Source of the DNA: Nocardia niigatensis NBRC 100131
GTDB taxonomy: Bacteria > Actinomycetota > Actinomycetes > Mycobacteriales > Mycobacteriaceae
Reading direction: 5' to 3'
NCBI RefSeq assembly: GCF_000308655.1
Contig: NZ_BAGC01000055.1
Span: 100,572-164,571 of the forward strand
Length of the DNA stretch: 64,000 nucleotides
The translations under genes were made by a program, and so were the position numbers. Below the pieces are notes generated by a model. That model worked only from the letters and a program-made list of their open reading frames with translations. It did no database searches and was not told the DNA's origin. Below, in pieces: positions 1 through 8,093 of the stretch (position 1 is its first letter; the number at the start of each line of letters is the position of its first letter).

Positions 1-2
1 TC

Positions 3-314
3 AACCAGTGGGATCCGGGCAATGCCGGCTGCAACTTCCGCATCCTGATCGGCCCGGCCGGCCAGGGCCGCGGCCTCGGCACCGAGGCGACCCGCCTCAT
101 CGTCGGCTACGGCTTCGAAAAACTCGCCCTGCACCGAATCTCCCTGGAGGTCTATGCCTTCAACCCCCGCGCCCGCCGCGCCTACGAGAAGGCCGGCTTC
201 CGCCCCGAGGGCATCCTCCGCGAATCCCTCCGCTATGGCGACCAGTGGATCGACGCCACCGTCATGTCCATCCTCGCCCGCGAATGGGCCGAGCACCGCG
301 GCCATCCCGCGTAA
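3..314 (+). CDS. GNAT-family N-acetyltransferase (C-terminal part only)
   Basis: The reading frame is already open at the window edge and runs 103 codons to a TAA, so the start lies outside. The visible part holds the GNAT acetyl-CoA pyrophosphate loop GQGRGLGTEATR (motif A), then a LHRISLEVYAFNPRARRAY stretch and EKAGFRPEG. That is the order and spacing of the C-terminal half of RimJ/RimL-type acetyltransferases, which move an acetyl group from acetyl-CoA to an amine, often a protein N-terminus or an antibiotic. The substrate cannot be read from the sequence. A strong hairpin follows 13 bases after the stop, so this is probably the last gene of its transcript. Confidence 0.85.
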   Translation, partial: NQWDPGNAGCNFRILIGPAGQGRGLGTEATRLIVGYGFEKLALHRISLEVYAFNPRARRAYEKAGFRPEGILRESLRYGDQWIDATVMSILAREWAEHRGHPA

Positions 315-327
315 CCGGGTCCCGATA

Positions 328-361
328 CGCGAAAACCGTCTCCGGGGAGGCGGTTTTCGCG
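328..361. terminator. Hairpin terminator between convergent genes
   Basis: An 11-base perfect inverted repeat (CGCGAAAACCG and CGGTTTTCGCG) flanks a 12-base loop. Its T-run and A-run lie inside the stem, so it could stop transcription from either side. It sits between the acetyltransferase end and the end of the short minus-strand peptide gene. Confidence 0.7.
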
Positions 362-372
362 TTGCGGGCGAA

Positions 373-477
373 TCAGGCCAGGCCCCACGCCTCGAGCAGG
401 TAGGTGACGTTGGCGGCGAGCGCGGTCACGCTGTTGGCCAGGTCGAGGGCGGCGGAACCGAGATTGACGATAGGCAT
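373..477 (-). CDS. Short hydrophobic peptide, 34 residues, function unknown
   Basis: ATG to TGA on the minus strand gives 34 residues beginning MPIVNLGSAALDLANS and ending YLLEAWGLA. The peptide is almost free of charged residues (two Asp-type residues, one Glu, no Lys or Arg) and could form one amphipathic or membrane-associated helix. The ribosome binding site is weak: GAAAG about 9 bases before the ATG. A terminator hairpin lies just past the stop. It resembles in size and style the 23-residue peptide at 40751-40822, but the two sequences are not obviously homologous. I recognise no family. Its reality depends on conservation in relatives. Confidence 0.4.
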   Translation of the reverse strand: MPIVNLGSAALDLANSVTALAANVTYLLEAWGLA

Positions 478-607
478 GATTCCAAATCTTTCGGGCCGGG
501 TACATGTTGCAGACCCACTGTATTAACGTCGGTCGACCGCCAGCATCATGCATCGACTCACGGTGCCGGCCGGGTGTAATGCGGCGCACAGGGGAATCGG
601 GTGCGGC

Positions 608-3004
608 TCAATCCCGTTCGGGCAGGCGCAGACGCTTCAGGGACAGCGCGTTCAAAGCCACGATGATGCTGGACCCCGACATGGACATGGCGGCGATCTC
701 CGGGCGGAGCGTGAAACCGAAGGCGGGCTCGAAGACACCGGCCGCGATGGGCAGAGCCAGGCTGTTGTAGCCGACCGCCCAGGCCAGGTTCTGATGCATC
801 TTGCGCAGTGTGCCGCGGCCGATACGCAGGGCGGTGGGCACGTCCAGCGGGTCGGAGCGCATGAGCACCACGTCGGCGGTCTCGATGGCGACGTCGGTGC
901 CGGCGCCGATGGCGACGCCGAGATCCGCCTGGGCCAGGGCGGGGGCGTCGTTGACACCGTCGCCGACCATGGCGACTTTCCTTCCGGCGGACTGCAATTC
1001 GACGATCTTGGCGGCCTTGTCGCCGGGCAGCACCTCGGCGATGACGGTGTCGATGCCGAGTTCGGCGGCGATGCGCTCGGCTGTCGCCTGGTTGTCGCCG
1101 GTCAGCATCACCACCTCGACGCCCATATCGTGCAGGTCCGCAACGGCTGTGGCGGAACTCTCGCGCGGGGCGTCGGCAATGCCGATGACGGCGGCCGGCT
1201 TGCCGTCGACGGCGGCCAGCACCGCGGTCCGGCCCGCACCCGCAACCCGGTCGCGGGCCGCCGCCAGCTCGCCCAGGTCGATGCCCTCGCGGTCGAGCAG
1301 GCGGCGATTGCCGATGACCACGCGGCGGCCGTCCACGGTGGCGATCGCGCCGTGGCCGGGGACGTTCTCGAAGTCCACCGCGCGAGCGTCGGTGGGGCCG
1401 TGCTCCTTGGCGTAGCGGACCACGGCGTCGGCCAGCGGATGCTCGGATTCACGTTCCACGGCGGCCAGCAGAGATAGCAGATCGGTCTCGGAAATACCAG
1501 GGCCGCTGACGATTTCGGTGACCTCCGGCTCGCCCTTGGTGAGGGTGCCGGTCTTGTCCAGCACCACGGTCCGGATGCGCGCCGAACTCTCCAGCGCCAT
1601 CGCGTTCTTGAACAGCACACCGCGTTTCGCGCCCAGGCCGGTGCCGACCATGATGGCGGTCGGGGTCGCCAGGCCGAGGGCGTCCGGGCAGGTGATGACC
1701 ACGACGGTGATGGCGAACAGGATGGCCTTGGCGAAGGTCGCGCCCGCCAGCAGCCACACCGCGAGGGTGAGCGCACCGCCGATCAGAGCGACCAGCACCA
1801 GCCAGAAGGCCGCGCGGTCGGCCAAGCGCTGGCCGGGCGCCTTCGAATTCTGGGCCTGCTGCACCAGATTCACGATCTGCGCCAGCGCGGTGTCCGCGCC
1901 GATCCTGGTGGCGCGCACCCGCAGCGTGCCGTTCTCGTTGAGGGTCGCGCCGATCACCGCCGAGCCCGGCTCCTTGTGCACCGGCAGGCTCTCCCCGGTC
2001 ACCATGGACTCGTCGACCTCACCTGCCCCGTCCTCGACCACGCCGTCCACCGCGATCTTCGAGCCGGGGCGCACCAGCAGTAGATCGCCAACTTTCACGT
2101 CGGCCGTGGGTATTTCGACCTCCTGTCCGTCCCGGATCACCACCGCCCGCGGCGGCGCCAGATCCAGCAGGGTGCGAATCGCGTCATTGGCCCCGCCCCG
2201 CGCCCGCATCTCGAACCAGTGGCCGAGCAGCACGAAGGTCGCCAGCATGGTGGAGGCCTCGTAGAACACCTCCCCGCCGCCGGTCAGCGTAATGGCAAGG
2301 GAGTACAGCCATCCAGCCCCGATGCCGACCGCGACCAGCACCATCATGTCCAGCGTCCGCGCCTTCAGCGCCGTCCATGCCCCGGTGAAGAAGATGGTCG
2401 CCGAGTAGCAGATCACCGGCAGACTGAGGATCAATTCCCAGATGTCCGAACGCATTCCGAACGGCACCGGCAGATGCCACCCGAACATCTCGGTCGCCAT
2501 CGGCGACCACAGCATCACCAGCACCGAGAACACGGCCGCAACCAGGAACCGATTCCGCATATCGACGGCCATGTCCGCCATGGACATTTCCCCGTGCCCG
2601 CCGTGCCCCATCGCATGCTCCATCCCGGCCGTCCCCGCCATCCCGGCGTGATCCATGCCGGCGTGCACGTCGTGGTCCATGGCCGTCTGTGCCGCATGGT
2701 CCGAATCCGCTTGCGCCGCATGGTCCATGGCCGCCGCGGGTTCGGCGAGGGGGTCGCAGACGTGACTGGGGACGGATTGGCCGGCGCAGTGCAGGCCGCA
2801 TTCCCGGATCCAGGTGCGGAGGTCGGCGACGGAGGTGCGGGCCGGGTCGAAGGTGACAGTGGCGGTTTGGGAGACGGGGTTGGGGTCGACGGTGAGGACG
2901 CCCGCGCGGCGGCCGAGGACCGACTTCACCACGGTCTGCTGGCTGGCCCAGTGCAGGCCCCGGACGTCCAGGACCGCGGTCCGCTGCTCGCTCTGCCGAT
3001 CCAT
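608..3004 (-). CDS. Heavy-metal P1B-type ATPase (copper-family efflux pump) with CPD motif
   Basis: This 798-residue protein has a short N-terminal ferredoxin-like domain without a CxxC metal site. A His/Met-rich linker (repeats of MDHA, MDHD and GHGG, about residues 90-145) follows, then a P1B-ATPase core. ATPase landmarks are all present: the TGES actuator loop, DKTGTLTKGEPE phosphorylation site, SEHPLADAV with the P1B-specific HP pair, and MVGDGVNDAPAL hinge. The transmembrane metal motif reads CPD (Cys439-Pro-Asp) where CopA usually has CPC and CopB CPH, so the ion is uncertain; copper or silver is the best guess from the His/Met linker. The start is chosen by GGAGGA 8 bases upstream. A perfect palindrome 43-57 bases upstream looks like a metal-repressor operator. 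No csoR gene is adjacent. Confidence 0.9.
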   Translation of the reverse strand: MDRQSEQRTAVLDVRGLHWASQQTVVKSVLGRRAGVLTVDPNPVSQTATVTFDPARTSVADLRTWIRECGLHCAGQSVPSHVCDPLAEPAAAMDHAAQADSDHAAQTAMDHDVHAGMDHAGMAGTAGMEHAMGHGGHGEMSMADMAVDMRNRFLVAAVFSVLVMLWSPMATEMFGWHLPVPFGMRSDIWELILSLPVICYSATIFFTGAWTALKARTLDMMVLVAVGIGAGWLYSLAITLTGGGEVFYEASTMLATFVLLGHWFEMRARGGANDAIRTLLDLAPPRAVVIRDGQEVEIPTADVKVGDLLLVRPGSKIAVDGVVEDGAGEVDESMVTGESLPVHKEPGSAVIGATLNENGTLRVRATRIGADTALAQIVNLVQQAQNSKAPGQRLADRAAFWLVLVALIGGALTLAVWLLAGATFAKAILFAITVVVITCPDALGLATPTAIMVGTGLGAKRGVLFKNAMALESSARIRTVVLDKTGTLTKGEPEVTEIVSGPGISETDLLSLLAAVERESEHPLADAVVRYAKEHGPTDARAVDFENVPGHGAIATVDGRRVVIGNRRLLDREGIDLGELAAARDRVAGAGRTAVLAAVDGKPAAVIGIADAPRESSATAVADLHDMGVEVVMLTGDNQATAERIAAELGIDTVIAEVLPGDKAAKIVELQSAGRKVAMVGDGVNDAPALAQADLGVAIGAGTDVAIETADVVLMRSDPLDVPTALRIGRGTLRKMHQNLAWAVGYNSLALPIAAGVFEPAFGFTLRPEIAAMSMSGSSIIVALNALSLKRLRLPERD

Positions 3005-3046
3005 GTCGCACTCCTCCGCCGACGGGCCTCGCCACCCTCGACGATA

Positions 3047-3061
3047 TACCCCACAGGGGTA
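3047..3061. promoter_or_regulatory. Palindromic operator upstream of the metal ATPase (CsoR-like)
   Basis: The 15-base sequence TACCCCACAGGGGTA is a perfect inverted repeat (TACCCC/GGGGTA around ACA) between the YciI gene and the ATPase start. G/C-run palindromes flanked by TA are typical of CsoR-family copper-repressor sites. The regulator itself is not in the window, so the link to CsoR is inference. Confidence 0.6.
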
Positions 3062-3139
3062 ATCCGCAGCGATCCGGTGCGGGGTATGGCCGTCGGGGAG
3101 GCTCCGGGCCCGGCGCGGTGCGGGCCCGGGAACACCGCG

Positions 3140-3433
3140 TCAGGACATGGGAACGGGTTCGCCGACCTCCACGCGGCCGCCGTAGGTGAGGCCCGGGCAG
3201 CCGGAGGCGAGTTTCACCGCCGAGTCGAGGTCGTCGGCCTCGACGGCGACATACCCGGAGAGCTGGTCGGGAGCGGCGGGGTCGTCGCCCACCATGACCG
3301 CGCGGCCCACCCGATTGCCGAAATCCGTGACCCGCTCGCCGAGCTCGGCGAACCAGTCGGCCCACAGCTTTTCCTGCTCGGGGGTGGGGGTGCGGGCGGG
3401 GTCGTTGCGGAAGGTGAGGATGTAGGTGGACAT
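3140..3433 (-). CDS. YciI-like (YCII-related/DGPF) protein
   Basis: This 97-residue protein (starting MSTYILTFRNDPARTPTPEQ) is the size of one YCII-related domain. It has the alternating ferredoxin-like pattern, with an SGYVAVEADDLDSAVKLA segment near residues 58-75 matching the family's second helix. The start is preceded by GGAGAACCACC, a good ribosome binding site. Divergent to it, 213 bases away, lies a second YciI-like gene coupled to an ECF sigma factor. Such proteins accompany ECF42-type sigma factors, and this copy probably belongs to the same regulon. No enzymatic role can be assigned. It lies upstream of the metal ATPase on the same strand, but the operator between them argues for separate control. 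Confidence 0.75.
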   Translation of the reverse strand: MSTYILTFRNDPARTPTPEQEKLWADWFAELGERVTDFGNRVGRAVMVGDDPAAPDQLSGYVAVEADDLDSAVKLASGCPGLTYGGRVEVGEPVPMS

Positions 3434-3646
3434 GGTGGTTCTCCTGTCGTTCGGACGGCCCGGTCGGCCGACTCGTGATTCCGTCGCGCGGCCGCTGACC
3501 CGAATCGACAATCGGGGCCGAGAATCTCTTTTCGGGCCGCTGTCGATTTCGCGGCGATCCCGAACGACGGGAGAAGTGACAACGACGTCCCGAGAGACAC
3601 GGCAATGGCGCCGTGCGATCCGTCCCAGTGAAGGGAGAGTGGTGAC

Positions 3647-4000
3647 ATGCCCGAATACCTGCTGCTGATCCACCACGACGAACAGGCCTGGCTGGCCACC
3701 GACCCGGCGGTCCGGGAGCGCACCCTGGCCGGGCACCTCGAGTTCATGGCTGCCCACGCCGACCGGCTGCGCGGCGGCAACCGGCTGCGCCCGACCTCGA
3801 CCGCGACCATCGTCCGCCACGACGAGCACGGCCGCCCGGTCATCACCGACGGCGTGTTCGCCGAGACGAAAGAGGTGCTGGGCGGCTACTACCTGGTCGA
3901 GGCGGCCGACCTGGACGAGGCCATCCGGATCGCCGCGGACGTGCCGTCGCCGTTCGGCGGCATCGAGGTCCGCCCGATCCATCCGCACGAAGAGCCGTGA
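3647..4000 (+). CDS. YciI-like (DGPF) protein coupled to an ECF sigma factor
   Basis: The 117-residue product begins MPEYLLLIHHDEQAW and carries GGYYLVEAADLDEAIRIA and a closing GGIEVRPI. These are hallmarks of the YCII-related/DGPF proteins that sit beside ECF42 sigma factors. AAGGGAGAG lies about 7 bases before the ATG. Its stop codon overlaps the GTG start of the sigma factor (GTGA), so the two are translated together. The biochemical role of DGPF proteins is not established; a part in stress response or in modulating the sigma factor is inference from the constant pairing. Confidence 0.85.
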   Translation: MPEYLLLIHHDEQAWLATDPAVRERTLAGHLEFMAAHADRLRGGNRLRPTSTATIVRHDEHGRPVITDGVFAETKEVLGGYYLVEAADLDEAIRIAADVPSPFGGIEVRPIHPHEEP

Positions 4001-5223
4001 CCACGCCGGAGGTGGCCGCCGCGGTCGCCGAGGCGCACCGGCGCGAGTGGGGTTTCGTGCTGGCGGCGACCGTGCGGGTGACCCGCGACATCGATCTCGC
4101 GGAAGAGGCTGTCCAGGAGGCGTTCACGCAGGCTCTGCAGACCTGGCCGGAGTCCGGGATCCCGGAGCGCCCCGGCGCCTGGCTGACCACGGTGGCCCGG
4201 CGGCGCGCCCTGGACGCCCTGCGCCGCGATATCGCGTTCGAGCGTTCGATCCCGCTGCTGGTGGAGGACCGGGCCCCGGCCGATTCGGACTCGGTGGCCG
4301 ACGATCGGCTGCGGCTCATCTTCATCTGCTGCCACCCGGCCCTGTCGATGGAGGCGCGGGTGGCGCTGACGCTGCGCCTGCTGTGTGGCCTGTCGACCCC
4401 GGAGATCGCGCGCGCCTTCCTGGTGCCGGAGCCGACCATGGCGGCGCGGATCACGCGGGCCAAGAAGAAGATCGCCGAGGCGCACATCCCCTACCGACTC
4501 CCGTCCGACGAGGAACTGCCGGACCGTGTCGACGCGGTGCTGACCGTGCTGCACTTGCTGTTCACCACCGGCCACACCGCCCCGGCCGGCGCCGACCTGG
4601 TCCGTCCCGAACTGGTGGAACGCGCCCTCGATCTGGGCCGCATGCTGCGCCTGCTGCTGCCCAACGACCCGGATGTGGCGGGCCTGCACGCGCTGCTGCT
4701 GCTCACCGATGCGCGCCGCGGCACCCGCACCGACGAGACCGGACGGTTCCTGCCGCTGGCCGAGCAGGACCGCGCCCGCTGGGACCGTCGCGCCATCTCG
4801 GAGGGAATAGCGTTGGTGCGCAAGTCCTTACGCGGCCGCGCGCCGGGCCGCTTCCCGCTCATGGCGGCCATTGCCGCCGTCCACGCCGAGGCACCCGCCT
4901 TCGACGCCACCGACTGGCACGAGATCGCCGGCCTCTACGACCATCTCATCGCCATCTGGCCCTCCCCTGTCGTCGCCCTCAATCGCGCCGTCGCCCTGGG
5001 CCACGCCCACGGCCCGCAACGCGGCCTGGACGAACTCGACCGCTTGGCCACCGAACCCCAGCTCACCGCCTACCACTACCTGCCCGCCGCCCGCGCCGAA
5101 TTCCTCACCCGCCTGAGCAGATTCGACGAGGCCCGGCTGGCCTACCAGGAGGCCCTGCTGCTCGCCGGGAACACGGTCGAAACGGACTTTCTCACCTCCC
5201 GCCTGCACGAACTCGACCGCTGA
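3997..5223 (+). CDS. ECF RNA polymerase sigma factor, ECF42 type with C-terminal TPR-like extension
   Basis: At 408 residues this is about twice a minimal ECF sigma factor. Region 2 spans about residues 12-75, with DIDLAEEAVQEAFTQAL and RPGAWLTTVARRRALD. Region 4 is near 110-160, with LRLLCGLSTPEIARAFLVPE and MAARITRAKKKI. The remaining 240 residues are helical and repeat-like (LPAARAEFLTRLSRFDEARLAYQ is TPR-like), as in the ECF42 group. That group has no anti-sigma factor; its C-terminal domain is thought to control activity. The GTG start overlaps the stop of the upstream DGPF gene by four bases. An alternative would be the related SigJ class, but the TPR-like tail and the DGPF partner favour ECF42. 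Confidence 0.9.
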   Translation: MTTPEVAAAVAEAHRREWGFVLAATVRVTRDIDLAEEAVQEAFTQALQTWPESGIPERPGAWLTTVARRRALDALRRDIAFERSIPLLVEDRAPADSDSVADDRLRLIFICCHPALSMEARVALTLRLLCGLSTPEIARAFLVPEPTMAARITRAKKKIAEAHIPYRLPSDEELPDRVDAVLTVLHLLFTTGHTAPAGADLVRPELVERALDLGRMLRLLLPNDPDVAGLHALLLLTDARRGTRTDETGRFLPLAEQDRARWDRRAISEGIALVRKSLRGRAPGRFPLMAAIAAVHAEAPAFDATDWHEIAGLYDHLIAIWPSPVVALNRAVALGHAHGPQRGLDELDRLATEPQLTAYHYLPAARAEFLTRLSRFDEARLAYQEALLLAGNTVETDFLTSRLHELDR

Positions 5224-5265
5224 ATCGGATTGCCGTGGCGCGTGCGGACAGTTAGATTGCCGCTC

Positions 5266-6381
5266 ATGCGGATCCGCGGGGCAGTGGCACTGGGGGCGAT
5301 CGCGCTGGTACTTGGCACCGGCGGCGTGGCCGCGGCGGCGCCCACGGTCGAACACGAATCCTTCACCTTTCAGTTCGGGGATTTCACCGGGTCGGGTGAG
5401 CTCGACTTCCCGGCGGGCGCGCGCAATGCGCCTCTGGTGGTGCTGATTCCGGGCTCGGGCCCCGAGGATCTCGATGCCGACCAGGCGTCCGGGTCCCACA
5501 TCTTCCTCGATATCGCGGACGACCTGACCAGCCGCGGCTACGCGGTGATGCGCTACAACAAGCGCTACGTGCACGGGCCCGGTGACGTCGACGCTGCCGG
5601 CTACCGGTCCAAGCTGGACCTGGACGGCATGCGCGACGATGCCGACCAGGTGCTGCGTGCCGCCGAACAGGATTCGCACGTCGACCCGCACCATGTCTTC
5701 GTCTACGGCTGGAGCGAGGGCAGCACGATCGCGGCGGCTCTCGCGACCACCCATCCGGAACTGGCCGGGACCATCTTCCAGGGCCCGGTGGCCCTCCCGT
5801 GGCGGGTGACCTTCGGCTACCAGGGCGAAAAGGTCTACGCGCCGTACCTGTCACGTTTCGCCGTGAACGGACTGCTGGGACCCGAGGAACTGGCACGCGC
5901 CTTCCACGGCGACGGCGGCCGGATGGCGAAACTCGCTGTCCGCTTCGCCTGCGTGGACCCCGACAGCGGCGACTTCACCGTCCGCCCCACCTGGGACCTG
6001 AACAGCGACGGCAAGCTGGACGTGAACCTCGAATTCCGCCCCGACTACCAGTTCTATCTGGAGTCGGCCATGCGCCCCGGGGGCCTCTACGAGATCTATG
6101 CCCCGGCCCGAGCCCTCCCCAGCCTCGTCGAACAGGCCCCGAAACTGACTGCGCCGGTATTGATCCTGCAGGGCGCCCAGGATGCCAACGTCTCTCCCGC
6201 CGGATCCTCCACCCTGGACGCGGCGCTCGCCTCCGCCGGCAATCCCGACCACACCCTGCACGTGTTCTCGAACCTCGGCCATTCCCTCGGCCTCACCCCC
6301 GACGTCCTCCACGACGACTTCCAGCCCATCGATGCCACCGCCCTCGACACCCTGGGCAATTGGCTGGACGCCCGCCGCTGA
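5266..6381 (+). CDS. Secreted alpha/beta-hydrolase (esterase-like)
   Basis: This 371-residue protein starts with a Sec signal peptide (MRIRGAVALGAIALVLG, cleavage likely after GVAAAA). An alpha/beta-hydrolase fold follows: LIPGSGPED oxyanion-hole region, nucleophile elbow YGWSEGS (GxSxG), acid in ILQGAQDAN, and histidine in SNLGHSLG near the C-terminus. It should act outside the membrane on an ester or amide, but the substrate is not evident. The ATG at 5266 is preferred over a TTG 36 bases upstream because it opens directly with the signal peptide. The gene follows the sigma factor by 42 bases and may be cotranscribed with it. Confidence 0.8.
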   Translation: MRIRGAVALGAIALVLGTGGVAAAAPTVEHESFTFQFGDFTGSGELDFPAGARNAPLVVLIPGSGPEDLDADQASGSHIFLDIADDLTSRGYAVMRYNKRYVHGPGDVDAAGYRSKLDLDGMRDDADQVLRAAEQDSHVDPHHVFVYGWSEGSTIAAALATTHPELAGTIFQGPVALPWRVTFGYQGEKVYAPYLSRFAVNGLLGPEELARAFHGDGGRMAKLAVRFACVDPDSGDFTVRPTWDLNSDGKLDVNLEFRPDYQFYLESAMRPGGLYEIYAPARALPSLVEQAPKLTAPVLILQGAQDANVSPAGSSTLDAALASAGNPDHTLHVFSNLGHSLGLTPDVLHDDFQPIDATALDTLGNWLDARR

Positions 6382-6580
6382 ACCGCCGGCCGCGCCGCGC
6401 CCGGCGTTCGAGCAGCGCCATCATCGCTGTCGGCACCACCGCCAGGGTGGAGGCTGCGAGTACCCACACGAAGGTCACCGCGAAAGCTGACGCCCCGGCC
6501 GCCGGGGCACCGTCCAGGGGCAGACGCCGCTGCAGGATGACGACGAACGCGGCAGGAAAAGCGACTGGAAGGCAGCCCGG
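6382..6580 (-). pseudogene. Remnant of the C-terminus of an MFS (DHA2-like) transporter
   Basis: Read on the minus strand, this stretch encodes VAFPAAFVVILQRRLPLDG, then FAVTFVWVLAASTLAVVPTA and ERRARRGRR. That is the last-loop, final-helix and basic-tail pattern of 14-helix drug exporters. No start codon, upstream helices or ribosome binding site accompany it, and its frame runs on into the 3' end of the hydrolase gene. It is therefore the scar of a lost transporter gene. A 36-codon plus-strand ORF (6537-6647) overlaps it and is not supported. Confidence 0.5.
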
Positions 6581-6704
6581 CTCACCGGAATTCGAGGATT
6601 ACTACAGTGCGCAGCTGCGCACGCTCATTCACCTGCTCGGCCGGTAATAAATCGGAATTCACTGCGGCAGTGACGAATCGGCGCGAAGGCGAGCGGGTGC
6701 GGGA

Positions 6705-7067
6705 CTATTTGCAGATGGTGGAGAGCGGGGCGCAGACCGTCCAGCCGGTGCCGTCGGGCCGGGCCGTGGGGACCCAGGTGCGGGTGGAGCCGCCGTCGCC
6801 GAGGCGGTTGGCGGTGGCCGGGGCGGGAGTAGCCGGTTGGGGAGCCACCTGGACGTAGTCGTACTGGTAGCCGTTGGGGTCGATCGAATAGGTGATGACG
6901 GTGTGGGGTGCGCTGAGCGGGTGGGATCCCGAGCCCGCGCCGCCCGAGATGGTCGAGCCGGGCGGTTCCGCCGCCGCGAGGCCGGCGGCGGTGGCGAACA
7001 GCGCTCCAGCGGCGACCAGACAGGTCAGCGGCTTCCGGACGGCGCTCAGGGTGTTGTTGGTGTACAT
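6705..7067 (-). CDS. Small secreted protein, function unknown
   Basis: The 120-residue product has a clear signal peptide (RKPLTCLVAAGALFATAAG, cleavage likely after LAAAE). A short mature domain of about 88 residues carries HTVITYSIDPNGYQYDYVQV and a C-terminal WTVCAPLSTICK with two cysteines that could pair. CGAGGAGG lies 3-10 bases before the ATG. No family is recognised; the tyrosine-rich segment suggests an all-beta cell-wall-associated protein. It is followed by a separate membrane-protein gene on the same strand upstream. Confidence 0.75.
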   Translation of the reverse strand: MYTNNTLSAVRKPLTCLVAAGALFATAAGLAAAEPPGSTISGGAGSGSHPLSAPHTVITYSIDPNGYQYDYVQVAPQPATPAPATANRLGDGGSTRTWVPTARPDGTGWTVCAPLSTICK

Positions 7068-7158
7068 CGAACCTCCTCGTTCGCCCTGGATACGACGCCG
7101 GGTTACGCGCTGGTTCGGTAGGTGATCGAACTGTGAAGGCCGACAGGGGATTACGAGA

Positions 7159-7623
7159 TCAGAGACCGGGGCCGGACGGCGGCAACCGACGCTCGCGAGG
7201 GACCAGCAGGAGGAGGAGCGACAGCACGAGTCCGCCGCCGACGAGGTACAGGCCCCAGGCGCCGCTGAGCAGATGCCGATAGTCGGTGCGCAGCTCGTGA
7301 TCGAAATTCTGGTCGAGCCGCCAGGTCAGCACGCCCAGTCCGGCCAGACCGACGAGGACCGCGAGCCAGCCGAGGGTCCGGGACCCGACCAGTGCGGCGA
7401 GCAGCAGCACGGCCGCCACGCCGAGCAGCCCGATGGCCAGGGAGGTCACGAAGGACCCTGATTGCGCTCCGATCTGGTCCAGTGTCCGGCCCGAGGCGAA
7501 TCCCTCGCGCAGATCGGAGAACTGGACATTCCGCGCGTCGACCGTGCCGACCAGCGGACCGAAAACCCCGACCGCCACCGCGATGGCGGCGGCGAACAGC
7601 AGCAGATGAACGAATGTGCGCAT
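7159..7623 (-). CDS. Four-helix membrane protein, function unknown
   Basis: The ATG at 7623 gives 154 residues. The first segment (MRTFVHLLLFAAAIAVAVG) is a transmembrane helix or uncleaved signal. A polar extracytoplasmic stretch of about 35 residues follows, then three hydrophobic segments (SLAIGLLGVAAVLLLAALVG, LGWLAVLVGLAGLGVL and LYLVGGGLVLSLLLLLV). A short basic tail ends the protein. An upstream in-frame start would add 14 polar residues before the first helix and is less likely. No family is recognised. It may form a small envelope cluster with the neighbouring genes at 6705 and 7706 on the same strand. Confidence 0.7.
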   Translation of the reverse strand: MRTFVHLLLFAAAIAVAVGVFGPLVGTVDARNVQFSDLREGFASGRTLDQIGAQSGSFVTSLAIGLLGVAAVLLLAALVGSRTLGWLAVLVGLAGLGVLTWRLDQNFDHELRTDYRHLLSGAWGLYLVGGGLVLSLLLLLVPRERRLPPSGPGL

Positions 7624-7705
7624 ACTCCACGGTATTGCGCTTCCGGTCCCCCGGCACGCGTTCAAACCTTACGGTTCGAAACACGCCGGAGGACCGGCGG
7701 ATGAA

Positions 7706-8017
7706 TCAGGCGCGACGGTCCACCGCGGCCCAGGCGACCGCCGCAACCACGCCGGAGACGACCGCGACCGACGGCCAGGCGCCGATCTTCTTGGCCAGCG
7801 GGTGCGAGGCCCCCATCGCGCCGACTGCGAGCCCGGTCAGCGCGGCCGCGCCACCGGTGCCGACCGTCTTGCGCCAGCGCGGGAAGGCGGCCGCCGTGCC
7901 CGCCGCGAACACGGCGCCACCGAGCTGACGCTTCTGCGTGGCCTGGGCGAGCGCGAAGCCGCCGGTGAGGCCGCCGGCCACCAGCAGCGAGGTCGGTACC
8001 GCGGGAATCCCTGCCAT
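7706..8017 (-). CDS. Small integral membrane protein, function unknown
   Basis: The 103-residue product opens MAGIPAVPTSLLVAGG and has about three hydrophobic segments rich in Gly and Ala. A basic stretch (FPRWRKTVG) lies between the second and third, and it ends AAVAWAAVDRRA. The start at 8017 is fixed by GGAGGTAG 5 bases upstream; an ATG 15 bases further up has no such site. The layout resembles small DoxX-like or chaperone-like membrane proteins, but I cannot name a family. It is downstream of, and on the same strand as, the TetR gene at 8094, with 76 bases between them. Confidence 0.7.
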   Translation of the reverse strand: MAGIPAVPTSLLVAGGLTGGFALAQATQKRQLGGAVFAAGTAAAFPRWRKTVGTGGAAALTGLAVGAMGASHPLAKKIGAWPSVAVVSGVVAAVAWAAVDRRA

Positions 8018-8093
8018 TGTCACTACCTCCAAAGCGAACGAACTATCCCCCCGACGGTAACCGGAGCCGATTCCACCGCTTTGGCGGGGCCGG

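Noticed and set aside
6537..6647. 36-codon plus-strand ORF ending YYSAQLRTLIHLLGR
   Set aside because: It has no ribosome site and overlaps the transporter remnant. The sigma-factor-like look of its end is too weak to call.
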